Positions 31,274-40,389 of a stretch of 44,528 nucleotides of DNA are shown here, piece after piece. Source of the stretch: Methanobacteriota archaeon (GTDB lineage: Archaea > Thermoplasmatota > Thermoplasmata > RBG-16-68-12); assembly GCA_005878485.1 (NCBI GenBank), contig VBMG01000039.1, positions 1 through 44,528 on the forward strand, written 5' to 3'. Made by a program: the position numbers and the translations under genes. The notes under the pieces are model-generated. The model was not told where the DNA came from. It saw only the letters and a list, made by a program, of their open reading frames with translations, and did no database searches. How positions within the stretch are numbered: the stretch's first letter is position 1; every line of letters begins with the position of its first letter.

Positions 31274-32200
31274 ATGGCGGGATTCTTCCCCCACCCGCGG
31301 GCGGCCTCGCGCCGCCCCTTCTGGCCCCGCGACCTGCAGCGCGGGGCTGTCACCCTCGGCCTGAGTGGCGCCGTCTTCTGGTCTTCCTTCGCGGCCGGTC
31401 GGTGGATCATCTCGGTGCCGGACGTGGGCCCGATCTACCTCGACCTCCTCCTCGCCTGGGTCGCCGTCGTCCTCCACGTGTCCGCGTGGCCGGATCTGTG
31501 GGCCGGACTCCGAGATCTGCGGGCCCGTGAGCCGGACAATGACGACGGCGGTGTCGCGTGGCGCGCGTTCCTCCTCACGCTCGTCCTCATTTTCGCCGCG
31601 ATCATCATCCTGCCGCTCGAGTATCACACGTTTGCCTCCACGGAGGCGTGGATCCTGGTCCTCTACGTGACGGCGTTCCCCTATCTGGGCTGGACTTTCG
31701 TGCCGATCCTGGCGCTCCACGGAATCGTCTTCGGGCGGGTCGCGAGATTCCTTGATCCGCAGTTGCGGTTCGTCGTGAACACCGGGGCGTTCGTCCTGTT
31801 CGCGGTCGCGGGCGTGTCGACCGCGGTCATCTTGCAAAACCCCGGGGCCACATCGTTCATCCGTTCTTGGAGCGTGGGTCGTGGAATTCTTCCCGCGGCG
31901 GCGCTGGCGGGCTACCTGCTGATCGCCGTCGGGATGACGGCCCATGCCGTCCCCGCGGTGCCTCGAGTCCGGTCTTGGACCCCGCTCCGCGTGCGATGGG
32001 CTTCGTCAGGCGAGGGCACGCTCGAGGTCTTCGGTCAAGTCCCGGACATCCTCAATGCCGACCGAGAAGCGGACAAGCCCGTCCGTGATTCCCTGCTTTT
32101 CCCGCTGCTCCTTCGGCACACTGGCGTGCGTCATCGAAGCCGGATGTTCGATCAACGACTCGACCCCGCCGAGGCTCTCCGCGACGAGGACCACCTCTAG
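31274..32200 (+). CDS. Multi-pass membrane protein; 3' ~195 nt overlaps the convergent cystathionine gene
   Basis: Several TM segments (GAVTLGLSGAVFWSSFAAGRWII, FLLTLVLIFAAIIILPL, FVVNTGAFVLFAVAGVSTAVIL); no in-frame stop before 32198-32200. Confidence 0.6.
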   Translation: MAGFFPHPRAASRRPFWPRDLQRGAVTLGLSGAVFWSSFAAGRWIISVPDVGPIYLDLLLAWVAVVLHVSAWPDLWAGLRDLRAREPDNDDGGVAWRAFLLTLVLIFAAIIILPLEYHTFASTEAWILVLYVTAFPYLGWTFVPILALHGIVFGRVARFLDPQLRFVVNTGAFVLFAVAGVSTAVILQNPGATSFIRSWSVGRGILPAAALAGYLLIAVGMTAHAVPAVPRVRSWTPLRVRWASSGEGTLEVFGQVPDILNADREADKPVRDSLLFPLLLRHTGVRHRSRMFDQRLDPAEALRDEDHL

Positions 32201-33130
32201 GCGCTTGAGTCGTTCGACGATCCGCGCTGCGCTCCGAAGCTCGAAGCTGAGCATGCCGCCGAAGCGCCGCATCTGTTTCTTCGCGATTCCGTGGCCCGGG
32301 TCGCCCGCGAGCCCGGGGTAATGCACCTTCGCAACGGCCTTGTGCTCTTCAAGGAACCTCGCGAGCGCTTCCGCGTTGTCGCAATGCTTCTCCATGCGAA
32401 TCGCCAGGGTCTTGATCCCGCGGAGGGTGAGCCAGCAGTCGAACGCGCTCGGCACGGCACCCAAGGCGTTCTGGGCGAACTTGAGCTTCTCGTGGAGGTC
32501 GTCTCGGTTCATCACCAGCGCTCCGCCGAGAAGGTCCGCGTGACCCGCGATGTACTTCGTCGTGCTGTGAACCGTGAGGTCAACGCCAAGCGCCAACGGA
32601 TTCTGGAGCGCCGGGGATGCGAACGTGTTGTCGCACACGCTGAGCGCGTCGTGCGCCTTCGCGATCACCGCGAGCTCTCGCAAGTCCATGACCTTCATCA
32701 ACGGGTTCGTCGGCGACTCCATCCACAGCATCCGCGTTTCCGGGCGGAACGCGTCCTCGGCATCCACCAGGTCGCGCAGGTCGATGAACGTCGACTCGAT
32801 CCCGTAGTTGTTCACAATCCGTGTGAACATGCGGTAGACGCCGCCATAGCAGTCGTCCGTGACGACGACGTGGTCGCCCTTCTTGAGGAGGGTGAGGGCC
32901 GTCGTGATCGCGCCCATACCGCTCGAGAACGAAAGCGCGTGCTTTGCCCCTTCGAGGGCCGCGAGGCTGTTCTGGAGCGCGTCGCGGGTCGGGTTCGCCC
33001 CACGCGCGTAGGCGTATTCATCCTGTTCCTTCCGGGAGTACGTGGACGTCATGTAGATCGGGGGGGTGACCGCACCCGTACGCGGATCCGGTTCCTGTCC
33101 GGCGTGAATCACGGTGGTGGCAAAACGCAT
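32006..33130 (-). CDS. Cystathionine gamma-synthase/gamma-lyase family PLP enzyme
   Basis: PIYMTSTYSRKEQDEYAYARGANPTRDALQNSLAALEGAKHALSFSSGMGA; HSTTKYIAGHADLLGGALV; SLGGVESLIEHPASMTH. Confidence 0.95.
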   Translation of the reverse strand: MRFATTVIHAGQEPDPRTGAVTPPIYMTSTYSRKEQDEYAYARGANPTRDALQNSLAALEGAKHALSFSSGMGAITTALTLLKKGDHVVVTDDCYGGVYRMFTRIVNNYGIESTFIDLRDLVDAEDAFRPETRMLWMESPTNPLMKVMDLRELAVIAKAHDALSVCDNTFASPALQNPLALGVDLTVHSTTKYIAGHADLLGGALVMNRDDLHEKLKFAQNALGAVPSAFDCWLTLRGIKTLAIRMEKHCDNAEALARFLEEHKAVAKVHYPGLAGDPGHGIAKKQMRRFGGMLSFELRSAARIVERLKRLEVVLVAESLGGVESLIEHPASMTHASVPKEQREKQGITDGLVRFSVGIEDVRDLTEDLERALA

Positions 33131-33175
33131 TCGATCGCCGGAGACGGAGTTGCGGGCCCGCCGTAAATAGGCTTG

Positions 33176-34546
33176 CTACGCGCGGCCCGCAAGGTACTCG
33201 ATTACGTCGATGCGGGTGATGATGCCTTCCAATCGGTTCTCCTTCCCGACGATGACCGCAGGGCTCCCACGCAACAGCAGCTTGTACACCTGCTCGAGGT
33301 CCGCCCCCGGCTCCACGATCGGAAAGGGCTTCTCCATGACCTTCGCAACGTAGTCGTCGTACATCTTCGGGTTCTCGAGGAGCGCCTTCATCAGGACCTC
33401 CTCCCGCAAGCTGCCGATCAAAATCCCGGTGTCTAGGACGGGAAGCTGGGACACGTTGTACTGGCGCATGATGTCGGCCGCTTCGCGCACCTTCGCGGCG
33501 ATGTCGATTGTGATGACGCCGGGGATTGTCCGTTCTTTCGCTCGTAGGATGGCCATCAGCGGGGCGACGGGTTCCTCGAGGTAGCCCTGTTCTTTCAACC
33601 ACTCTTCGTTGTGGGCCTTCGACAGATATCGCTCCCCCGTGTCCGGCAGGAGGACGACCATCACATCGTGCGGCCCGAGGGTCTCCGCAATCCGACGCGC
33701 CGCGATCAAGGCAGCCCCGCTCGAACTCCCCGCGAGGATTCCCTCTTCGCGAGCGAGCCGGCGCGTCATCAGGTAGGCCTCCTTGTCCCCCACCTTCACG
33801 ATCTCATCGATCGAGTCGAACCAGGTCGATTCCGGCACGAAATCCTCCCCGATTCCCTCGATTTTATATGTGTGGGCCTTAATAATTTCCTTCTTATAGA
33901 AATAGTCTTTCAAGATCGATCCGAGCGGGTCGACGCCGATGACCCGTACATTCCGGTTCCTCTCCTTCAGATACTTGCCGGCTCCGCTGATTGTGCCGCC
34001 CGTGCCCATCCCACACACGAAACAGGTGACGGTCCCGTCCGTGTCCCGCCAAATCTCCGGGCCCGTTGTCTCGTAGTGCGCTTGCGGGTTCGCTTGGTTC
34101 GCGTACTGGTTCGGGAGGATCGAGTTCGGCGTCTCCTTGTGGATTCGCTCCGCGACCCGGTAGTAGGATTCGGGGTGGTCCGGCGGCACCGCGGTCGGCG
34201 TGACGACGACGCGGGCCCCGAGCGCTTTCAGGAGGTCGATCTTCTCGCGGCTCATTTTGTCCGGCATCGTGAAGACCGCGCGGTAACCCTTGATGGCGGC
34301 GACCATGGCGAGCCCGAGGCCCGTGTTCCCACTCGTCGGCTCGATGATCGTGCCCCCCGGTTTCAAGAGGCCTTTCGCCTCCGCGTCCTCGATCATCTTC
34401 TCCCCGATCCGGTCCTTCACGCTCCCCCCGGGGTTCATCATTTCGAGCTTCGCGAGGACGAGACACCGCGCGTCCGCCATAATCTTCGGCAGCTTCACGA
34501 GAGGCGTATTCCCGATCGTGTCGAGGATGCTCTCGAAGTACCGCAT
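33176..34546 (-). CDS. Cystathionine beta-synthase-type PLP enzyme with C-terminal CBS domains
   Basis: ILDTIGNTPLVKLPKI; NPGGSVKDRIG; EPTSGNTGLGLAMVAAIKGY; C-terminal CBS pair. ORF can extend to ATG 34573; the TATA position favours 34546. Confidence 0.92.
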   Translation of the reverse strand: MRYFESILDTIGNTPLVKLPKIMADARCLVLAKLEMMNPGGSVKDRIGEKMIEDAEAKGLLKPGGTIIEPTSGNTGLGLAMVAAIKGYRAVFTMPDKMSREKIDLLKALGARVVVTPTAVPPDHPESYYRVAERIHKETPNSILPNQYANQANPQAHYETTGPEIWRDTDGTVTCFVCGMGTGGTISGAGKYLKERNRNVRVIGVDPLGSILKDYFYKKEIIKAHTYKIEGIGEDFVPESTWFDSIDEIVKVGDKEAYLMTRRLAREEGILAGSSSGAALIAARRIAETLGPHDVMVVLLPDTGERYLSKAHNEEWLKEQGYLEEPVAPLMAILRAKERTIPGVITIDIAAKVREAADIMRQYNVSQLPVLDTGILIGSLREEVLMKALLENPKMYDDYVAKVMEKPFPIVEPGADLEQVYKLLLRGSPAVIVGKENRLEGIITRIDVIEYLAGRA

Positions 34547-34588
34547 TCGGGCGACTCCACCGTGCCGGCTCATTGAAAAGGACGGTCT

Positions 34589-34597
34589 CTATAAGAA
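34589..34597 (-). promoter_or_regulatory. TATA-box-like element for the CBS-type gene
   Basis: ctataagaa (minus-strand TTCTTATAG) ~40-50 nt upstream of the ATG at 34546. Confidence 0.45.
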
Positions 34598-34631
34598 CGT
34601 GCGCGGACTCCGGTTGGAGCGATTCCCGGAG

Positions 34632-34704
34632 TGCCGGGGGAGGGAGTCGAACCCTCTGGAAACCGATCTGCAGTCGGTCACATTAGCCGCTCTGTCACCC
34701 CGGC
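34632..34704 (-). tRNA. tRNA-Cys (anticodon GCA), base 73 = A as encoded, no encoded CCA
   Basis: Minus strand GCCGGGG TG ACA GAGCGGCTAA TGT G ACCGA CTGCAGA TCGGT TTCCA GAGGG TTCGACT CCCTC CCCCGGC A; all stems pair, anticodon loop CTGCAGA. Confidence 0.92.
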
Positions 34705-34939
34705 AGTCGCCCTGCCAAACCGAGGCGGCGTAATTGAAACTTTTGAGGAGGCTGCTCCTTCCTCGCGCACGAAATGCGCGGTGAAGCGGTTCTCGCCCGG
34801 GGAACATGCGCGAGCCGCGAACGCTCGGACACCATCGTACGTCAACGCGGCCTTCCCTCCCTGCCTTCGACTATCGTCTGATAAACTATTAGTGTGGACT
34901 GCCCTGTTCTCGCCGCAGTTTCCGTCTGGGGGGAGCCGC

Positions 34940-37621
34940 CTGGAATCCGAAACAGAACAAGAAGAAGGACCCGCCGAGGCGTCCCCGACGGAAACGGTCC
35001 CCCGCAAGCGGCCGTGGGGCCGGATCACGGCGGTCTTGGTCGTCGCCATGGTGACGATTACCGCCGTCGCGCTCTCCGTGCGACAACCGAACCGTGCTCC
35101 AACGATTGGGCCGGTCACCGCGGACGCGCAAACCGTCGTACTGCAGCTCCGGCCCCCAAGCCAGACGCCCGTTGCGTCCGTCAACTTCACCGCGCAAGCG
35201 ATGGATCCGGACGGCGATGCGTTGACGTACACGTGGAATTTCGGGGACGGGTCGGGTTCTTCCGGTGATTCGGTGGAGCACCGCTACACGGTCCCCGGGC
35301 GATACATCGCGCTCCTCACGGTGACGGACGGGAAGGGCGGAATTGCGACGAACGATGGCCGCTTGATTTTCGTCCGGGTTCTGGCCCGTGACGCCGACGG
35401 CGAGCCGCCGAGCCAACCATCGGCGGCGAGCTGTCCGGTGCGGTGCGTCGTCGGAGGACTCGCGGTCCTCGCCGCGAACACTTCGACGGCCTCGGTGGGG
35501 TCCGTCGCTCGCTTCACGGCAAACGCGTCTTGGGCGTACCTGTGGACCTGGAACAACGCCACGAATCCGTCGGCCGGAGGGCGGCTCACGATCGTGAGTG
35601 CCTCCGAAGACGCGTCTCTCTTCTCGTTCAACTATTCGTGGGGGGACGGGTCTACTAACACAAAAGGGCCGCCCTCGCAGGTCGGGGAGACAACGCATGC
35701 GTTCTCGTCGTCCGGGAACTCTTTCGTGTCACTCACCTCGACCGCCGGCGGCGTGAACCGGTTTGCCGGCTACACGATCCGTGTCGTCACCGGCGTGGCC
35801 TCGGGCCAACCGCGGGACTCGTCGGTGTTCGCCTCGGCCACGGCCCGCGAACCCGATTCGCTCGACCCTGCGGTCGACAATGAATCGGCAGGCGGTGAGG
35901 TCCTTCAGAACGTGTACGACACCCTACTTTCGTACCCTCTGAAGAGTGAGGGTGTCGCACCACTCGCGCCCCGGCTCGCGACGGTGATCCCATCCACCTC
36001 GAACGGCGGGATTTCTCCGGACGGGCTGAACTACACATTTCACCTGCTCTCGAACGTGACGTTCCATTACAATCGCGCTAAGATCACGGCGCAGGCCGTT
36101 GCGTTCACATTCCACCGCCTGATCGCGATTCACGACCTGAACAGCCCGTCCGAGATCCTTTCGAAGATTCTGACGAACGGAATCAGCGGATACCCCGGCG
36201 CAGATTGCAATCCCACCCTGGCCGGCGTCCAGAACTGCACGATCGGAGATTGGGCGAACCGGACGTTCCCCACCCGCTCCGCGGTGCCGACCTACATCCT
36301 CGCCGCGTTGCCGCCGGAGCCGGTGTGGGACACGACGCAGCTGAACGATTCGGTCGCCCGAGCCGTGGGCGATTCGACGGTCGAGCCCACGGACAACGTC
36401 ACGGTCGTGTTCCATCTGCTGCGGTCGGACGCGTCGTTCCTCCCCATCCTTGCTTCCCCGGTTGCGTCCGTTGTTTCCGACGTCTGCTTGGCCGCGAACG
36501 GCGGCGTTCACTGGGGTTCCCGGAACCCGTTCCTGGACCATCCCGGACCGAGCGGCGGCGATTGCGGGAGTGGCCCGTTCATGCTCTCCTCTTGGTACCG
36601 GAACCAAGTCCTGAATCTCACCCGCTTCGATTCGTACTGGCAAGGCCGCGCGAAGCTCCGCGAGGTGGACATTCTCCCCACCCGCGACGTATTGGCCCGC
36701 GAGTTCATGCTCCTCGCCGGGGACGTGGATTCGGCCGCGATCGATCGGGACCACCAGTGGGACGTCATGAACCCAGACGGGACTCCGATATCGCCGTCCT
36801 TGCGCATTGTGAAGGACCGACCGGCGTTCACCATGGCCTTCCTGGGGTTCAACCAGAGGCTCAACGCGACCGCCGTCCCGGATCCGATCTCGATTCCCTC
36901 CACGTTCTTCAATGACACGCACATCCGCCGGGCTTTCGCTTTCAGCTTCGACTACAGCGGGTTCATCCAGAACGTGACCCACGACAACGGGATTCAGCCT
37001 CGGGGTCCGATTCCGCAGGGGCTCTTCGGATACAACGCGAGCATCCCTCTGGTTCCGTTCGATCTGACGCAGGCCGCGGCCGAGCTGCAGAACACGACGT
37101 ACTGGGCCGCTGGGTTCAACCTCACCCTGTACTACCGCAACGGGAACCCGTACGAGCAGGCCGGCGTGTTGTTGCTCGCCGGAGGCCTCGAAGCGCTCCA
37201 CTCGCTGAAAGGATCGCCCGGGGCAATCGTCGTCCAAGTTCAGGCGCTCGACCCCGTGAAATATGACTCGGCGTTGCGGGCCGGCGGCCTCCCGCTGGCC
37301 CTGCTGGTGTGGACGCCGCGTTTCGCAGACCCATCGGATTCCGTCGTCCCGTTCCTCCGAACCGGAAGTCCGTACCCGACGTGGATCGGATACGGGAACG
37401 CGACGCTGGACGGGCTGATTGACGCGGCCGCGGGCCAGTTGAACGACACGCGACGGGTCGAGGAGTACTCGGACTTGTTCGCGCACGCGGTCCTCGACGA
37501 CGTGCCGTACCTCTGGGTGTTCCAAGCCACGAGCTTCCACGTCGAGCGCGCGTGGGTCCGAGGCTACTACTTCAATCCGATGCTGCTGGGGCTCGAGTAC
37601 TACCCGATGTGGAAAGCCTAG
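34940..37621 (+). CDS. Membrane-anchored family-5 (peptide/nickel type) solute-binding protein with N-terminal PKD-like domain(s); probable start uncertain (CTG)
   Basis: TM GRITAVLVVAMVTITAVALSV; PKD DPDGDALTYTWNFGDGSG..HRYTVPGRYIALLTVTDGKGG; SBP_bac_5 motifs EPDSLDPAVDNESAGGEVLQNVYDTLL..SPDGLNYTFHLLSNVTFH; C-terminal ...DVPYLWVFQATSFHV. The ORF-track N-terminus (34631) runs through the tRNA and is rejected. Confidence 0.85.
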   Translation: MESETEQEEGPAEASPTETVPRKRPWGRITAVLVVAMVTITAVALSVRQPNRAPTIGPVTADAQTVVLQLRPPSQTPVASVNFTAQAMDPDGDALTYTWNFGDGSGSSGDSVEHRYTVPGRYIALLTVTDGKGGIATNDGRLIFVRVLARDADGEPPSQPSAASCPVRCVVGGLAVLAANTSTASVGSVARFTANASWAYLWTWNNATNPSAGGRLTIVSASEDASLFSFNYSWGDGSTNTKGPPSQVGETTHAFSSSGNSFVSLTSTAGGVNRFAGYTIRVVTGVASGQPRDSSVFASATAREPDSLDPAVDNESAGGEVLQNVYDTLLSYPLKSEGVAPLAPRLATVIPSTSNGGISPDGLNYTFHLLSNVTFHYNRAKITAQAVAFTFHRLIAIHDLNSPSEILSKILTNGISGYPGADCNPTLAGVQNCTIGDWANRTFPTRSAVPTYILAALPPEPVWDTTQLNDSVARAVGDSTVEPTDNVTVVFHLLRSDASFLPILASPVASVVSDVCLAANGGVHWGSRNPFLDHPGPSGGDCGSGPFMLSSWYRNQVLNLTRFDSYWQGRAKLREVDILPTRDVLAREFMLLAGDVDSAAIDRDHQWDVMNPDGTPISPSLRIVKDRPAFTMAFLGFNQRLNATAVPDPISIPSTFFNDTHIRRAFAFSFDYSGFIQNVTHDNGIQPRGPIPQGLFGYNASIPLVPFDLTQAAAELQNTTYWAAGFNLTLYYRNGNPYEQAGVLLLAGGLEALHSLKGSPGAIVVQVQALDPVKYDSALRAGGLPLALLVWTPRFADPSDSVVPFLRTGSPYPTWIGYGNATLDGLIDAAAGQLNDTRRVEEYSDLFAHAVLDDVPYLWVFQATSFHVERAWVRGYYFNPMLLGLEYYPMWKA

Positions 37622-37702
37622 GTGCGTTCGCGAACGTCGGTGCGGCGCCGCGGCCCGACCGGTTCGCAGCGAAGGGGCTGGCGTCAAACCATCGCAAAGA
37701 AC

Positions 37703-37710
37703 CTATATAT
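37703..37710 (+). promoter_or_regulatory. TATA-box-like element of the HD-domain gene
   Basis: ctatatat ~25-32 nt upstream of the ATG at 37735. Confidence 0.6.
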
Positions 37711-37734
37711 CCGGCCGAAGGGCTGGCACATCGG

Positions 37735-39027
37735 ATGGCGGATCTCAAGACGATCACGGACACGGTCCACGGGACCATCCGATTGGACCCGCTGACCCTG
37801 GACCTCCTCGAGACGCTCGAACTCCAGCGTCTCAACTCGATTCGCCAGCTCGGCCTCACATACCTCGTGTTCCCCGGCGCGAACCACTCGCGAGTCGAGC
37901 ACTGCCTCGGGGTCGGTCACGTCGCGGGGGAAATGGCGCGCTCGCTCGAGCTGTCGGCCGACGAGCGGAAGCTGGTGCAGGCCGCGGGGCTTCTGCACGA
38001 CGTCGGTCACGGGCCGTTCTCCCACACCCTGGAACACGTCCTGAGCCGCGAACTCGCGGTGGACCACATGCACCTCACGCAGCGAATCATCACAGGCGAC
38101 GACGACAACGTCTCGCCGGACGACCGGAGGGCCTTCCCCGACGTCCGGCGGATCCATCAGGTCCTCGAGAAGCACGGCGTGGACCCGTCGGCGGTCGCCG
38201 CCCTCATCCGCGGGCCTTCGGAGCGGGGTGCGAGCCTGCTCATCCCAGGAACCCGGAAGGAATCGAACCGGTATCTCGCGCAGATCATCCACAGCCCGAT
38301 GGACGCGGACCAGATCGACTACCTGATGCGGGACGCGCACTACACGGGCGCCCCCCACGGCACGATCGACTTCTCGCGGCTTCTACAGACCCTGCGGACC
38401 TACCGGGGGGAACTTGCCCTCGATCGGAAAGGGCTGCCAGCCCTCGAGGGGATGCTCGTGGCCCGCGGGCTGATGTATTCCTCCGTGTACTTCCACAAGA
38501 CCGTCCGGATCGCGGAGGAAATGCTGTCTCGGGCCGTCGAGCGGTCCGAAGCGCCGATCGGCGAGATTCAAAAGATGGTGGACCACGAACTCCTCAATTG
38601 GCTCGTGCACCAAGGCCCGTTCCAGCGAGAGATTGCGCTGCGGCTCAAGTACCGCAAGCTGTACAAGCGCGTCCTCGCATCGGACCGCGACGAACTCACC
38701 GATGCAACCCGTTCCGTCCTCGCGTCGTTCAAGGATCCGGAAGAGCGACGCCGCGTGGAGGATCGCATCGCGCGGCGGGCCGGTCTCGAACCGGGCCAAG
38801 TCATCATCGACGTCCCGCTGCCCGAACTCCTCCTGAGCGAACCGCGGATCGCGAAGACGGAGGTCCCTATCCTCGACGACGGAGAAGTGAAGCCCTTCTC
38901 GAAGGTCAGCTCGCTGGGCCGCGCGCTCCAAGTCCGGCAGGTCGTCGACTGGGTCGTCATGGTCGCGGCGCCCGCGTCGTCCGTCACGGCGGTCCGCAAA
39001 GCGTCGGCGTCCACGCTCTCGGGATGA
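37735..39027 (+). CDS. HD-domain phosphohydrolase (dGTPase/SAMHD1-like)
   Basis: HSRVEHCLGVGHVAGEMARSL; AAGLLHDVGHGPFSHTLEHV; IIHSPMDADQIDYLMRDAHYTG. Confidence 0.93.
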   Translation: MADLKTITDTVHGTIRLDPLTLDLLETLELQRLNSIRQLGLTYLVFPGANHSRVEHCLGVGHVAGEMARSLELSADERKLVQAAGLLHDVGHGPFSHTLEHVLSRELAVDHMHLTQRIITGDDDNVSPDDRRAFPDVRRIHQVLEKHGVDPSAVAALIRGPSERGASLLIPGTRKESNRYLAQIIHSPMDADQIDYLMRDAHYTGAPHGTIDFSRLLQTLRTYRGELALDRKGLPALEGMLVARGLMYSSVYFHKTVRIAEEMLSRAVERSEAPIGEIQKMVDHELLNWLVHQGPFQREIALRLKYRKLYKRVLASDRDELTDATRSVLASFKDPEERRRVEDRIARRAGLEPGQVIIDVPLPELLLSEPRIAKTEVPILDDGEVKPFSKVSSLGRALQVRQVVDWVVMVAAPASSVTAVRKASASTLSG

Positions 39028-39086
39028 ACCGCGGAAAACCGCGCGCCATTCCGTCGTTTGTCAACACGGCGGACGTTCGTCGGACA

Positions 39087-39101
39087 ACGCTTAAATAGCG
39101 T
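39087..39101. promoter_or_regulatory. Palindromic promoter element around the TATA-like box of ftsZ paralog 1
   Basis: ACGCT-TAAAT-AGCGT, perfect 5-bp inverted repeat around TTAAATA. Confidence 0.45.
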
Positions 39102-39162
39102 CCGCCGGATACGAGCCCATCTTGCGGGATGGGATGACCTCGCAGGTTCTGCCGGTGGCGCA

Positions 39163-40257
39163 ATGAATTCGATGCTAGAGGACGTGCTCGCCCGGGAAGG
39201 GAGTGGCCCAGCGTTCGAGGACAGCAGGGTCGATGCTGAGCTCGAAGAGATGCTCAGCAAGATGCGGACGAACATCAAGATCATCGGCCTCGGCGGCGGC
39301 GGCTGCAACACGATCGGCCGCGTGTATAACGAAGGGATCGTCGGCGCAGAGCTCTACGCCTGCAACACGGACGCGCAGCACCTCCTGCACATCGCATCGC
39401 CGAAGAAGGTCCTGCTCGGTCGACGGATCACGAAGGGCCTCGGCGCAGGCGCCCTGCCGCAGATCGGCGAGGAGGCCGCCCGCGAGGCCGAAGAGGAGCT
39501 CCGGGCCATCGTCCAAGGCGCGGACATCGTGTTCGTGACGTGCGGGCTCGGGGGCGGCACCGGCACGGGCAGCTGCGGCTACGTCGCGCGGCTCGCGAAA
39601 GAGATGGGGGCCCTCACGATCGCCGTCGTCACGCTTCCGTTCCGCGGCGAAGGAAAACTGCGGATGGAGAGCGCGGAGTGGGGACTCGAGCGCCTGCGCG
39701 ACGCGGCGGACACGGTCATCACGATCCCGAACGACAAACTGCTCGACCTCGTGCCGAGGCAGTCTCTGAACCTCGCGTTCAAATTCGCGGACGAGGTCCT
39801 CATGCGCTCGATCAAGGGACTCACGGAAATCATCACGAAGCCGGGCTTGGTCAACCTCGATTTCAACGACGTGAAGACGATCATGAAAGGCGGCGGGGTC
39901 GCGATGATCGGCCTCGGCGAGAGCCAGGCCGTCGGCGACAACCGGGCGGTCGAGGCGATCGAGGAAGCGATCAACTCGCCCCTTCTCGAAGTCGACGTCT
40001 CGACAGCCCATGGCGTCCTGATCAACGTGACCGGCGGCAACGACATGACGATCTCCGAAGCGGAGCGCGTTGCAGAGGTCGTCCAGTCGAAGGTCTCGCC
40101 GACCGCGCGGATCATCTGGGGCGCGACCGTCGATCCGTCGCTCGAGCACACGTTGCGCGTCATGCTCGTGGCGACCGGCGTGAAGTCGAAACAGATTGTC
40201 GGGCGCCGCGATCCGTCGGAGGAGCGGGCCCGCGTCGGCGTCGACGTGATTCGCTGA
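39163..40257 (+). CDS. ftsZ: Cell division protein FtsZ (paralog 1)
   Basis: NIKIIGLGGGGCNTIGRVY; NTDAQHLL; tubulin signature CGLGGGTGTGSCGYVARLAKE; VTGGNDMTISEAERVAEVV. Confidence 0.97.
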   Translation: MNSMLEDVLAREGSGPAFEDSRVDAELEEMLSKMRTNIKIIGLGGGGCNTIGRVYNEGIVGAELYACNTDAQHLLHIASPKKVLLGRRITKGLGAGALPQIGEEAAREAEEELRAIVQGADIVFVTCGLGGGTGTGSCGYVARLAKEMGALTIAVVTLPFRGEGKLRMESAEWGLERLRDAADTVITIPNDKLLDLVPRQSLNLAFKFADEVLMRSIKGLTEIITKPGLVNLDFNDVKTIMKGGGVAMIGLGESQAVGDNRAVEAIEEAINSPLLEVDVSTAHGVLINVTGGNDMTISEAERVAEVVQSKVSPTARIIWGATVDPSLEHTLRVMLVATGVKSKQIVGRRDPSEERARVGVDVIR

Positions 40258-40314
40258 GCGCCGGTCCGTCGCAACAACGACGGAGGAGAGGGCGAATGGC
40301 GCCAATCCGGAAAC

Positions 40315-40323
40315 CTTTATTAA
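40315..40323 (+). promoter_or_regulatory. TATA-box-like element of ftsZ paralog 2
   Basis: ctttattaa ~67-75 nt upstream of the ATG at 40390. Confidence 0.45.
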
Positions 40324-40389
40324 CGCTCCTCCTTTACGCTGCCGTCGCGGTTGCTTCATTGGCTTCCTCGGGCAGCCGGAGGCCGAACG

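Noticed and set aside
29679-31364. 561-aa plus-strand ORF
   Set aside because: Antisense to cysteinyl-tRNA synthetase.
34631-34939. N-terminal extension of the solute-binding ORF from GTG 34631
   Set aside because: It runs through the tRNA-Cys gene and upstream of the likely promoter, so it is not a real coding start.
35924-37687. 587-aa minus-strand ORF
   Set aside because: Antisense to the solute-binding protein with clear SBP_bac_5 motifs.
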